From: Sphingobium sp. KCTC 72723
GTDB taxonomy: Bacteria; Pseudomonadota; Alphaproteobacteria; Sphingomonadales; Sphingomonadaceae
Reading direction: 5' to 3'
DNA: 64,000 nucleotides
Assembly (NCBI RefSeq): GCF_014280435.1
Contig: NZ_CP060388.1
Location: forward strand, 2,232,001-2,296,000
Both the position numbers and the translations under genes were made by a program. The notes under the pieces were generated by a model. It did not search any database, had not been told where the DNA came from, and was given only the letters and a program-made list of their open reading frames with translations. The first letter of the stretch is position 1, and each line of letters starts with the position of its first letter. This document shows, piece by piece, positions 26,862-34,703 of the stretch.

Positions 26862-28643
26862 ATGTCCACCTATGAAGACCGGCTGAAAGCGCTGCGCGCG
26901 CAGTTGGTGCGGGACCGGCTCGATGGTTTCGTCGTGCCGCTGACCGACGAGCATATGAGCGAATATGTCGGTGCCTATGCACAACGGCTCGCCTGGCTGA
27001 CGGGTTTTCAGGGGTCGGCGGGCAGCGCGGTTGTGCTGCCGGAACAGGCGGCGATCTTTACCGACGGACGCTATACGCTGCAAGTGCGTGAGCAGGTGGA
27101 CGGCGCGCACTGGGCCTATGAAAGCGTGCCGCAGACGTCGATCGCCGACTGGCTGGGCGTCCATGCGCCGCAAGGCGGGCGGATCGGCTACGACCCGTGG
27201 CTGCACACCAGCGCATGGGTGAAGGCAGCGAGCGCGGCGCTGGCAGCCAAGGGCGCGCGCCTGATCGCCGTGGACACCAATCCGGTCGATGCCGTGTGGC
27301 CGGACCGTCCCGCGCCAAGCGCCGCGCGGCTGGTGGTGCATGAAGACCGCTTTGCCGGGCGCAATGCGGCGGACAAACGGCAGGCGATTGCCGACTGGCT
27401 GGTGGAAAAGCGCGCCGACGCCGCTGTGCTGTCCGCGCTCGATTCGATTGCCTGGGCGTTCAACATTCGGGGCAAGGATGTGGACCGGACCCCGGTGGCG
27501 CTGGCCTATGCCATCGTTCATGCCGATGCGACCGCCGACCTCTATGTCGCGCCGGAGAAGATGGACGAGGCCGTGACCCAGCATCTGGGCAATGCGGTGC
27601 GGGTCAGGGACGGTGTGAACTTCGCCGCAGCCCTTGCGGATTTCGCCGGAAAAACCGTCGTCGCCGACCCCGAACGGGCAGTCGCGGCAATTTTCGACGC
27701 ACTGGAGCAGGGCGGCGCGACCGTGCTGCCGCTGCGCGACCCCGTCGTGCTGCCCAAGGCGATCAAGAATGCGGTCGAGATTGCCGGGCATAAGGCCGCG
27801 CAGGCGCGCGACGGCGCAGCGCTCAGCCGCTTCCTGCACTGGGTATCGGTCGAAGCGCCCAAGGGGGGCCAGACCGAAATGTCCGCCGCCAATCGGCTGG
27901 AAGCGTTCCGCAAGGATACCGGCCTGCTGGAGGATCTGTCGTTCGATACGATCAGCGGCGCGGGGCCGAACGGTGCGGTGGTGCATTACCGGGTCGAGGA
28001 CAAGACCAACCGGCCGATCAAGACGGGTTCGCTTTATCTGGTCGATTCGGGCGGGCAATATCGCGATGGCACGACCGACGTGACGCGCACGCTGGCGATC
28101 GGCACGCCGACGCGCGAGATGCAGGAGCGGTTTACGCTGGTGTTGAAGGGCCATGTCGCTTTGGCGCGGGCCGTGTTCCCGGTCGGAACGCGCGGCGGCC
28201 AGCTCGACATATTGGCGCGGCAATATCTGTGGCGCGAAGGTCTGGATTATGCCCATGGCACGGGCCATGGCGTGGGCAGTTTCCTGTCGGTGCATGAAGG
28301 GCCGCAGCGGATCGCGACATTCGGCGGCGGCGACGAACCGTTGCAGGCAGGCATGATCCTGTCCAACGAGCCGGGCTATTACAAGACCGGCGAATATGGC
28401 ATCCGCATCGAAAATCTGGTGCTGGTGGAGGAGCGCGCGGTGCCGGGCGCGGAGAAGGCGATGCTGGGCTTCCAGACGCTGACCTTCGCGCCGATCGACC
28501 GGGCGCTGATCGCCACCGACCTGCTGGACGCGGGTGAGCGGGCGTGGATCGACGCCTATCATGCGCAAGTGCTGGGCGTGGTCGGGCCGCAGCTGGAGGG
28601 CGAGGCGCTGGCCTGGCTGGAGGCGGCCTGCGCGCCGCTATAG
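26862..28643 (+). CDS. M24 family Xaa-Pro aminopeptidase (aminopeptidase P, long form)
   Basis: Metallopeptidase that removes an N-terminal residue preceding proline. The 593-residue length matches the three-domain, eukaryote-like aminopeptidase P. It has two creatinase-like N-terminal domains and a catalytic pita-bread domain. Metal ligands are visible as LVDSGGQYRDGTTDVTRT, HGTGHGVGSF, NEPGYY and IRIENL. A short C-terminal domain (DLLDAGERAWIDAYHAQVL) follows. The start ATG opens on the family-like STYEDRLKALRAQL. It diverges from oligopeptidase B. Confidence 0.93.
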   Translation: MSTYEDRLKALRAQLVRDRLDGFVVPLTDEHMSEYVGAYAQRLAWLTGFQGSAGSAVVLPEQAAIFTDGRYTLQVREQVDGAHWAYESVPQTSIADWLGVHAPQGGRIGYDPWLHTSAWVKAASAALAAKGARLIAVDTNPVDAVWPDRPAPSAARLVVHEDRFAGRNAADKRQAIADWLVEKRADAAVLSALDSIAWAFNIRGKDVDRTPVALAYAIVHADATADLYVAPEKMDEAVTQHLGNAVRVRDGVNFAAALADFAGKTVVADPERAVAAIFDALEQGGATVLPLRDPVVLPKAIKNAVEIAGHKAAQARDGAALSRFLHWVSVEAPKGGQTEMSAANRLEAFRKDTGLLEDLSFDTISGAGPNGAVVHYRVEDKTNRPIKTGSLYLVDSGGQYRDGTTDVTRTLAIGTPTREMQERFTLVLKGHVALARAVFPVGTRGGQLDILARQYLWREGLDYAHGTGHGVGSFLSVHEGPQRIATFGGGDEPLQAGMILSNEPGYYKTGEYGIRIENLVLVEERAVPGAEKAMLGFQTLTFAPIDRALIATDLLDAGERAWIDAYHAQVLGVVGPQLEGEALAWLEAACAPL

Positions 28644-28647
28644 GGCG

Positions 28648-28785
28648 TTAATCCTTGGGCGATTCGGGCGCGGGGGCAGGTTCACTGTCCCGCGTCGTTT
28701 CGCGCGACTGGGCCTTGCGACGGCGCAGATTGTCGCGCAGCGCCTGCGCCAGCCGCGCCTTTCGTTCGTCCTGTGTTTCGCTCAT
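28648..28785 (-). CDS. Small highly charged protein of unknown function
   Basis: A 45-residue ORF beginning MSETQDERKARLAQALRDNL. A basic region RRRKAQSRETT and an acidic/Pro tail ending PESPKD follow. The first 30 residues could form one charged helix. It is convergent with the aminopeptidase, with stops four bases apart. Small proteins of this layout are common in sphingomonads, but I do not know a function. The coding call rests on a clean start and stop and sensible codon use; it is too short for strong statistics. Confidence 0.6.
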   Translation of the reverse strand: MSETQDERKARLAQALRDNLRRRKAQSRETTRDSEPAPAPESPKD

Positions 28786-28901
28786 GGAACAGGCCATAAG
28801 CAAATTGCATCATCCGCCGCAACCCGCCTTGACAAGGCGAACGCGCGCGGCCATAGGCCCGGCTCCCAGCGCGACGAGTGCTTGTGGACGAGAAACAGAG
28901 T

Positions 28902-28976
28902 GCTGCTGTAGCTCAGTGGTAGAGCGCGTCATTGGTAATGACGAGGTCGGGAGTTCAATCCTCCCTAGCAGCACCA
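28902..28976 (+). tRNA. tRNA-Thr (anticodon GGT)
   Basis: A 75-base cloverleaf with a GCTGCTG/TAGCAGC acceptor stem containing one G-U pair. The D-arm is TAGCTCAGTGGTAGAGC. The anticodon stem CGTCA/TGACG has loop TTGGTAA, so the anticodon is GGT, reading ACC/ACU. The T-arm carries GTTCAATCC. The CCA end is encoded. A terminator follows. Confidence 0.97.
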
Positions 28977-29023
28977 TTTCCTCCCCCTCCTGCGATTGCA
29001 AACCGGATCGACACGCCGAAAGG

Positions 29024-29060
29024 CGGCGCAGGACCATCGCCCGCGCCGTCTTTTTATTTT
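29024..29060 (+). terminator. Terminator behind tRNA-Thr
   Basis: A six-bp GC stem (CGGCGC against GCGCCG) with a 13-base loop is followed by TCTTTTTATTTT. It lies 48 bases downstream of the tRNA. Confidence 0.65.
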
Positions 29061-29076
29061 GGAATGGCGCGGGGTG

Positions 29077-29553
29077 TCAGCGCGGCGGGCGGTTGCCGAC
29101 CAGTTCGTAGCGATAGCCGTCGGGATCGCTCAGCATCAATATCGCCGGTCCCTGCGCGGTTTGATGCACCGCTTCGACAGGATAGCCCGCCGCTTTCAGC
29201 CGGGTAGCGACCGCCGCGACATCGGGCACGCGCAGGACGATCTTGGCCAGCCCATCGCCATGCACGACCGGCGGTGCCTTTCCGGCGCTATCGTCGTGCA
29301 GCAGGATGAGGATGAGCGGACCGCGCGGCGTGTCGGCACTCAGCATCACTTCGGTCAGCGGTCCATGGTGCAGCCGCGTCGCCTCCACCAGCCCCAGCGC
29401 GGTGCGGTAGAAAGCGATCGCCCGGTCCAGATCCGTGACGCGCAGGCCCGGCGCCATCAGCGTGGTGCCGATGGCGGGCGGCGGCGGCACCTGTGCCAGC
29501 ACGGGCGTGGGGGCGGCCAGCAAAAGGGCAGCGATAGCGTAGCGGCAGGACAT
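29077..29553 (-). CDS. Exported VOC (glyoxalase/bleomycin resistance) superfamily protein
   Basis: The 158-residue protein has a signal peptide (MSCRYAIAALLLAAPTPVLA) followed by one vicinal-oxygen-chelate domain. Family features are GLRVTDLDRAIAFYRTALGL, the IVLRVPDV second module and the C-terminal LSDPDGYRYELVG, whose glutamate would be a metal ligand. The enzyme activity cannot be assigned; lyase, dioxygenase and binding functions all occur in this fold. A signal peptide on a VOC protein is less usual. It follows the membrane hydroxylase gene by 16 bases on the same strand. Confidence 0.85.
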   Translation of the reverse strand: MSCRYAIAALLLAAPTPVLAQVPPPPAIGTTLMAPGLRVTDLDRAIAFYRTALGLVEATRLHHGPLTEVMLSADTPRGPLILILLHDDSAGKAPPVVHGDGLAKIVLRVPDVAAVATRLKAAGYPVEAVHQTAQGPAILMLSDPDGYRYELVGNRPPR

Positions 29554-29569
29554 GGTTCTGGCTCCTGTA

Positions 29570-30355
29570 TCAGGCATTTTCGCGCACCGCATCGGCAGGG
29601 GTTCCGGTCCCCTTGCCCGACCGCGCCTTCACCTTGTCGAAATCCGCCTCGAACCGGGGGCGCATCGTGCCGCACAGTCGATCCCAGACCGTGGTGTAGC
29701 CGCCGAAATTGCCCGTGAAATAACGATGATGCTGGTCATGGAAAGTGGCGGAGATGAACCATTTCGTCGCCCAGCTGCGGTTCCACCAGCGCGGCAGAAA
29801 TTCATGCCCTGAATGGACATAAAGGCCCATGACGATGTTGGTCGGCACGATCAGCGCGACAGTTGCGTCATGAACCGTGAATATGGCCAGAAACAAAGGC
29901 ACGAAACCGCCATTGACCAGCGATTCGAGCGGACTGACCGACAGGGTGGTCAGCAGGTTTGGCGATGTGGATTTATGATGGATCTTGTGGACCCAGCTAT
30001 AGACCGGCTCCTTGTGCATCCAGCGGTGGAGCCAGTAGAAATAGGTGTCGAACAGAATGAAGTAGAGGGCATATTCAAGGCCGATCTGCCACCATGCGGC
30101 AGGCGATTGGGCAAAACGGATCGCCCCTGCCGCCTCCAGCGCCGTGCGCAGCGTGCCGAGCAGCAGCCCGGTAATGGCCAGGTTGAGGATGGCGAAGCCC
30201 GCTTCATTGCGGAAGACCGTCCATTTGAAACCTTTAGGCTGGATTTTGCGTGCCTTGAAGAAGCCGCTGATGATCCCCGCCGCAATGCCGCTGGCAACGA
30301 ACAGGCCCAGCCAGAGCGAGAGGAGATGATGGCCGTTGAGCAGTGATGCAAACAT
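29570..30355 (-). CDS. Sterol desaturase/fatty acid hydroxylase superfamily membrane enzyme
   Basis: Integral membrane di-iron oxygenase of unknown substrate. The 261-residue protein has four hydrophobic helices and the three histidine boxes of the superfamily: HRWMH, HKIHHK and FHDQHHRY. An added HSGHE lies between boxes two and three. Candidates for the substrate include lipids, hopanoids and carotenoids. It is clearly different from the CrtZ at 7793. It sits behind a TonB receptor, separated by a strong hairpin, and is followed by the VOC gene. Confidence 0.88.
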   Translation of the reverse strand: MFASLLNGHHLLSLWLGLFVASGIAAGIISGFFKARKIQPKGFKWTVFRNEAGFAILNLAITGLLLGTLRTALEAAGAIRFAQSPAAWWQIGLEYALYFILFDTYFYWLHRWMHKEPVYSWVHKIHHKSTSPNLLTTLSVSPLESLVNGGFVPLFLAIFTVHDATVALIVPTNIVMGLYVHSGHEFLPRWWNRSWATKWFISATFHDQHHRYFTGNFGGYTTVWDRLCGTMRPRFEADFDKVKARSGKGTGTPADAVRENA

Positions 30356-30366
30356 GAAAGACTTGT

Positions 30367-30398
30367 CCCGTCCTGCGCGCCACGCGGCGCAGGACGGG
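30367..30398 (-). terminator. Perfect hairpin between TonB receptor and membrane hydroxylase genes
   Basis: A 12-bp perfect stem (CCCGTCCTGCGC against GCGCAGGACGGG) has an eight-base loop. It lies 69 bases past the receptor stop and only 11 bases before the hydroxylase ATG on the minus strand. There is no U-run, so it may be a terminator, or a structure that masks the hydroxylase ribosome site. Confidence 0.55.
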
Positions 30399-30467
30399 TG
30401 CTATCAGATGGCAGGGCGGGGAATTTGTCAGCGGTGACACGAATGCCAATATCGCCGCCCGCTTCCC

Positions 30468-32471
30468 TTATCGCGCGAAGCTGATGCCGATCCACAGGGT
30501 GCGCGGCGTGCCAAGGTCCATCGATCCGCCCGCATTGCGAGTGACGACCGCCTTGTCGAACAGGTTTTCGCCGCGTGCGACGACCGTGACGCCATGGCCG
30601 AGCGGCAGGCGCGCGATCGCGTCCAGCGTCAGTGCGTCGGGCAGGACGTCGCTTTGCAGGTCGTCCTCATATTGTTTGGCGACATAGCGCAGCGTGGTGG
30701 ACAGGGTCGGTCCCTGCGCCGGGCTGTAGGCGATGGTCGCGCTGGCGGCGTGGCGCGGGCTTTGCGCCGGGGTCAGGCCGTCAAATGCCGCGCCGGGCGC
30801 GCGCACGCTGCTATGGCTATAGGCGTAGGAGGCCGACAGGCGCAGGTCGCCCAGCGCAGCTGCGGCGGTCAGTTCCACCCCCTTGGCGACGACAGCCTGC
30901 ACATTGCGGCGCTGGCGCGTGGTGGCGGTGAGCGTCACATTGGCAATGGCGTCGTCCAGCCGATTGTAGAAGGTCGTTGCCGACAAAGTGACGCCGGGCG
31001 CAGGCGTCAGGTCGATGCCGATTTCCGCGCCTTTCAGCTTTTCGGGCGTCAGCGCATCATTCGCCTGAGTCGTGATGGGGAACACCACGAAGGGGCGGTA
31101 GAGTTCGTTGAGCGTGGGCAGGCGGAAGCCGCTATAGGCCGCGCCGCGCAGGGCAATGGCGTCGCTGGCGCGATAGAGCGCGCCGACCCGGCCCGACACT
31201 TCCCAGTCCGCACGATCGGCAAAGGCGCTGGCGGTGGCCGCGCCGGTGGTGGCATTGACCTGCCGATAGAAGCCGTCGCGGATCGACCAGCGATCGGCCC
31301 GGACGCCGCCGGTCAGAACAAGATTGCCCAGCGTCCAGTCATCCTCGGCAAAAATGCCGGTGGTCGTCTGCTCGCCGCCTGCATGGCGGCGGAAGGCCAC
31401 GGGATTGGCGGCGATATTGGCGTTATAGGCGTCCTCAAACATGTCGCCGCTGGCAAAGCGCGTGTCGACGCCGATGCGCAGTAGATGATCCGCGCCGACC
31501 GGCGGGCGCAGCTCGATCTTGCCGCCAAGGCCGGTCGAGGGCGTGTTGCGCTGGTCCAGCGACTTGCGGAAAGTGGAGGAGGACATGACCATATTGGCGA
31601 AATTGCGCGCCTGAATATAGGCCAGTGCATCCACCTGCCACCGCCCGCGATTGATGTAGCGGATGCTGGCATCCTGTCCCTGACTCATGCTGTCGGCCCC
31701 GGCGAAACGCAGCGTCCGGTCATCCTGAAACAGGGTGGCGCGAAATTGCAGTTCGGACGTGGCGGAAATGGGGGCTACCGCGCGCAGGCTGGTGGACCAG
31801 CCTTCATAGGCGGCAGGTACGGTGGCGGCGACCCGCTGCGCCTTTGGCGTGGTCTGGAACCCGTCCCCCTTGTCCCACCGGCCCGACAGCGAAACATAGC
31901 CGCTGCCAAGGTCGGGCGTGATGCTGGCGGACAATTCGGTGGATTCGCGGCTGCCGTAAAAGGCGCTGGCGGCAAAACCGGGCAACTGGTCGCGGGTAGC
32001 GCTGGCCAGTTCAATCGTCCCTGCCACTGCGCCCGCGCCGAACGCACCGATGCCGCCGCCGCGCGTCACCCGGACGACCGACAGGCGATCAGGGACCAGA
32101 GCGCTGAAGGGGATATAGCCGAAAAAGGGATCGGCCAGCGGCACCCCGTCCAGCAACAACAGCGTGCGGCTGGACGCATTGCCGCCCAGCGCGCGCAACG
32201 TCGCGCCCTGCGCCGAGGGGTTGGCCGATCGGCTGTCGGAACGGCGGAACTGCTGGAACCCGGCGACATCGCCCAGCACGCTTTCGATCCGGCCCGACGC
32301 ACTGTCCTGCAACCGCTGACGATCGATCACCACCGAACCATAAGCGGGTGTGCCGGGGGGAAGCGACAGACCGGTGCCAGTGACGATGATCGATGGTCCA
32401 TCGCCCGGCGCTTCTGCCAAGGCAGCGGTGGGTGCGGACAATAATATGGCAGGCAGGATGATATGTTTCAT
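30468..32471 (-). CDS. TonB-dependent outer-membrane receptor
   Basis: Active importer of a large ligand (siderophore, vitamin or similar) driven by TonB. The 667-residue protein has a signal peptide (MKHIILPAILLSAPTAALA) and a TonB-box-like IIVTGTG near residue 28. A plug domain (TLLLLDGVPLADPFFGYIPF, then VVRVTRGGGIGAFG) precedes a barrel with alternating aromatic strands. The open frame extends upstream to 33002, but the ATG at 32471 has GAGGGG at good spacing and opens on the signal peptide. The ligand is not predictable. BtuB/CirA-like architecture is possible, but no cobalamin riboswitch was recognised upstream. Confidence 0.92.
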   Translation of the reverse strand: MKHIILPAILLSAPTAALAEAPGDGPSIIVTGTGLSLPPGTPAYGSVVIDRQRLQDSASGRIESVLGDVAGFQQFRRSDSRSANPSAQGATLRALGGNASSRTLLLLDGVPLADPFFGYIPFSALVPDRLSVVRVTRGGGIGAFGAGAVAGTIELASATRDQLPGFAASAFYGSRESTELSASITPDLGSGYVSLSGRWDKGDGFQTTPKAQRVAATVPAAYEGWSTSLRAVAPISATSELQFRATLFQDDRTLRFAGADSMSQGQDASIRYINRGRWQVDALAYIQARNFANMVMSSSTFRKSLDQRNTPSTGLGGKIELRPPVGADHLLRIGVDTRFASGDMFEDAYNANIAANPVAFRRHAGGEQTTTGIFAEDDWTLGNLVLTGGVRADRWSIRDGFYRQVNATTGAATASAFADRADWEVSGRVGALYRASDAIALRGAAYSGFRLPTLNELYRPFVVFPITTQANDALTPEKLKGAEIGIDLTPAPGVTLSATTFYNRLDDAIANVTLTATTRQRRNVQAVVAKGVELTAAAALGDLRLSASYAYSHSSVRAPGAAFDGLTPAQSPRHAASATIAYSPAQGPTLSTTLRYVAKQYEDDLQSDVLPDALTLDAIARLPLGHGVTVVARGENLFDKAVVTRNAGGSMDLGTPRTLWIGISFAR

Positions 32472-32725
32472 GGCGATCCCCTCAGCGCCCCTCTCTTTAT
32501 TTTCCACCGCATTTGCAAACGGAAAGGGCTTGTGTCCCTTGTAGGACAGGGCCGCCCCGCCATGACATTGACCCTTGGGTCGAACGCGCGATGGCCAAGA
32601 GGATATTCCGGTCCGATCCGATGGGGACGACAGGGTGCAACTGCTGTGCCGGGGCGAAAACCGGCATTGCCTTCTCCTCCCTTGGAACAAGGGGAGCGCG
32701 TTGCGGAAGGTCGGCTCCGCCCGCT

Positions 32726-33826
32726 TCAGTGGCTGATAAGGCCCACCAGCCGCACCAGTTGCGATTCCCGGCTGCACCCGGTTTTTTCGTAGATGCTGCG
32801 CAGTTGCACCTTGAGCGTTTCGGTCGACACGCTGCGGGCGGCCGCGATGTCGGGCCGGGTCTGACCCGCTGCCAGCCGGATAGCGATGTCTGCTTCCGCC
32901 GGGGTCAGGTTGAATGTCCGCATAAGCAGTTGAACATGGCGGTCGGTCGGCGCGCCGACCCGCGCGATCGCAATGGCGCGCGGCGCGAACGGCAAAGACC
33001 ATGACTTGGCGGGCAAAGGGTAGAATTCCAGCATGATGCCGACCCCGCCTGCTTCATCACCCAGAGCGACCGGATCAGCCGCACGGCCCGGCGGGTCGAT
33101 GATCATGCGGATCGCCCGCGTGATCGCACGGCTTTCCTCCGCCCGCTCGCTGGCCAACGCGCCGTCGCGCACGCGCAACCGGCTGCTCGACAGCAGCGCC
33201 TGGGCGCGCGGGGTCATGCCCCCGACCCGACCCGCCCCGTCCAACAGCCAGCAGGCGCGGTCCATCGCTTCGAACGTGCCGGACAACAGGGCAAACCCCT
33301 GATGCTCGATCGCGCGCTGAAGCCGCACCGCATTGCGGACATGGCCTGAAATATGGCCGAACAGGTCGCGCTGTTCCTGCGTACTGCGCCCGTCCTTGCT
33401 ATCGCGCAGCAGCGCAAGGCCGATCATCCCCTCCTGCCCGGCGAGAATGCGGGTCTGGCAACCATCGAAAATGTCGAAATCGGCGCAAAGGTCGAGATAG
33501 TCCTGACTGCGCAATCCCTGCCGCGCCACGTCATAATGGGCCTCATGGACTATGGCCGGATTGTCGGCCAGCCCGTCGGCGGCGACGCGGAAATTCAAGT
33601 CGGGGCTGGACTGATCGATCGTCGCTGTCTTGGCGACGATGCTATCGTCGATATCGCTGATCCAGTTGAAGGCCGCAGCACCGGGGCCAAAGCCGATCAA
33701 TTGCCCATGACGCGACCCCGTGGCCGCTGCCATCGTCCTGATCGCGCTTTCCCAATTTGCCGGTTCCAATGCAGCGGAAAGAAACAATTCCGCCCAGTCA
33801 TCGCTATTCTTCGCGAGTGACGCCAT
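32726..33826 (-). CDS. LuxR-type helix-turn-helix transcriptional regulator
   Basis: DNA-binding regulator. The 366-residue protein ends with a LuxR HTH (FNLTPAEADIAIRLAAGQT, then SVSTETLKVQLRSIYEKTG) at about residues 300-360. The N-terminal 290 residues resemble no receiver or autoinducer domain that I can name; similar long regulators occur widely in sphingomonads. ATG 33826 has GGGGG eight bases before it and is preferred to 33853. The gene points toward the TonB receptor with a 254-base gap. That gap contains small hairpins, so co-regulation is plausible but unproven. Confidence 0.85.
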   Translation of the reverse strand: MASLAKNSDDWAELFLSAALEPANWESAIRTMAAATGSRHGQLIGFGPGAAAFNWISDIDDSIVAKTATIDQSSPDLNFRVAADGLADNPAIVHEAHYDVARQGLRSQDYLDLCADFDIFDGCQTRILAGQEGMIGLALLRDSKDGRSTQEQRDLFGHISGHVRNAVRLQRAIEHQGFALLSGTFEAMDRACWLLDGAGRVGGMTPRAQALLSSSRLRVRDGALASERAEESRAITRAIRMIIDPPGRAADPVALGDEAGGVGIMLEFYPLPAKSWSLPFAPRAIAIARVGAPTDRHVQLLMRTFNLTPAEADIAIRLAAGQTRPDIAAARSVSTETLKVQLRSIYEKTGCSRESQLVRLVGLISH

Positions 33827-33931
33827 GCTCGCAACCCCCAATGCCCCGAACATAGTTCGTTGCGGAAGTTGCTGGGGAAGTCAAATGGTAGGTCGTGGCA
33901 ACAATTTGAAAATAATGATCCAGATCAGGAT

Positions 33932-34582
33932 TCAGGCTGCTTTTGCCAAAGCCTGTTCGCGCACGGCGCGGAACATGCGGCAAGGCGGAATATTGCGCCA
34001 TTCCCGGTCGTCATGTACTTCGCCAAACAACGGGTTCAACAAACGCAGCACATAGCGCGAATATTGATAGACCAGAAATGCACCGCCCGGTGTCAAAGCC
34101 GCATGGGTTTCGGCGCAAATCGCTTCGCCCACCCCGGCAGGCAGAGTCGAAAAAGGCAGACCCGACAGAATATAGTCGGCATGGGCATGGCCCGCTTCCT
34201 TGATGAAGCGGCGAACGTCGGCGGCCGATCCATGCACGACCTTCAATCGCGGGTCGGCGGATTGCGCCTCCAGATAAGCGACGAAATCGAGATTGAGGTC
34301 GATCGCCAGCAAGGTCGCGTCGGGATGCAGCCGGTCCAGCACGGCATGGGTGAAGGTGCCGACACCCGGCCCATATTCCACGAACAGCCGGCATTTTTGC
34401 CAATCGACCTGATCCAGCATTCGGTTCACCACGGTTGCCGACGTCGGGATGACCGAACCGACCATGCCGGGATGCTTGATGAACTGACGAAAGAACATGC
34501 CCCACTGGCCCAGGAAGGGGGTTTTGCCTCCCACCCGACCCGGATTATTTTTCTTTTTCGAGGGAATGGAAGCCATCGTCAT
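33932..34582 (-). CDS. Class I SAM methyltransferase, phospholipid N-methyltransferase (PmtA)-like
   Basis: Predicted to methylate a membrane lipid head group. The 216-residue protein carries the SAM motif VEYGPGVGTFTHAVLDRL near residues 68-85 and LLAIDLNLDFVAYLEA as motif II. SGLPFSTLPAGVGEAI matches the proline loop of PmtA/KsgA-type enzymes. An amphipathic Lys-rich start (SIPSKKKNNPGRVGGKT, then MFFRQFIKHPGMVGSV) fits membrane association. Starts at 34582 or 34576 are equally possible. It is cytosolic or peripheral. Confidence 0.8.
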   Translation of the reverse strand: MTMASIPSKKKNNPGRVGGKTPFLGQWGMFFRQFIKHPGMVGSVIPTSATVVNRMLDQVDWQKCRLFVEYGPGVGTFTHAVLDRLHPDATLLAIDLNLDFVAYLEAQSADPRLKVVHGSAADVRRFIKEAGHAHADYILSGLPFSTLPAGVGEAICAETHAALTPGGAFLVYQYSRYVLRLLNPLFGEVHDDREWRNIPPCRMFRAVREQALAKAA

Positions 34583-34666
34583 CCGTCTGTCTATATGCGT
34601 CGATCCGCGTCGCAAATAACGGCGCTGCTGGCAAGACGCTTTACCTGCCAAGACACAAGAATGCGC

Positions 34667-34692
34667 GGGCCGCCCGTTGGTTCAGGCGACCC
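34667..34692 (-). terminator. Possible terminator after the CDC48-like gene
   Basis: An eight-bp stem (GGGCCGCC against GGCGACCC, one G-T pair) lies 12 bases past the ATPase stop. No U-run follows, so the call is weak. Confidence 0.35.
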
Positions 34693-34703
34693 GTGCTTTT
34701 CCT

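Noticed and set aside
32472..32725. Cobalamin riboswitch before the TonB receptor
   Set aside because: I looked for the conserved B12-box features and they are absent. Only short local hairpins are seen.
32472..33002. N-terminal extension of the TonB receptor
   Set aside because: The frame is open but overlaps the regulator gene. The ATG at 32471 has a good ribosome site and starts a signal peptide.
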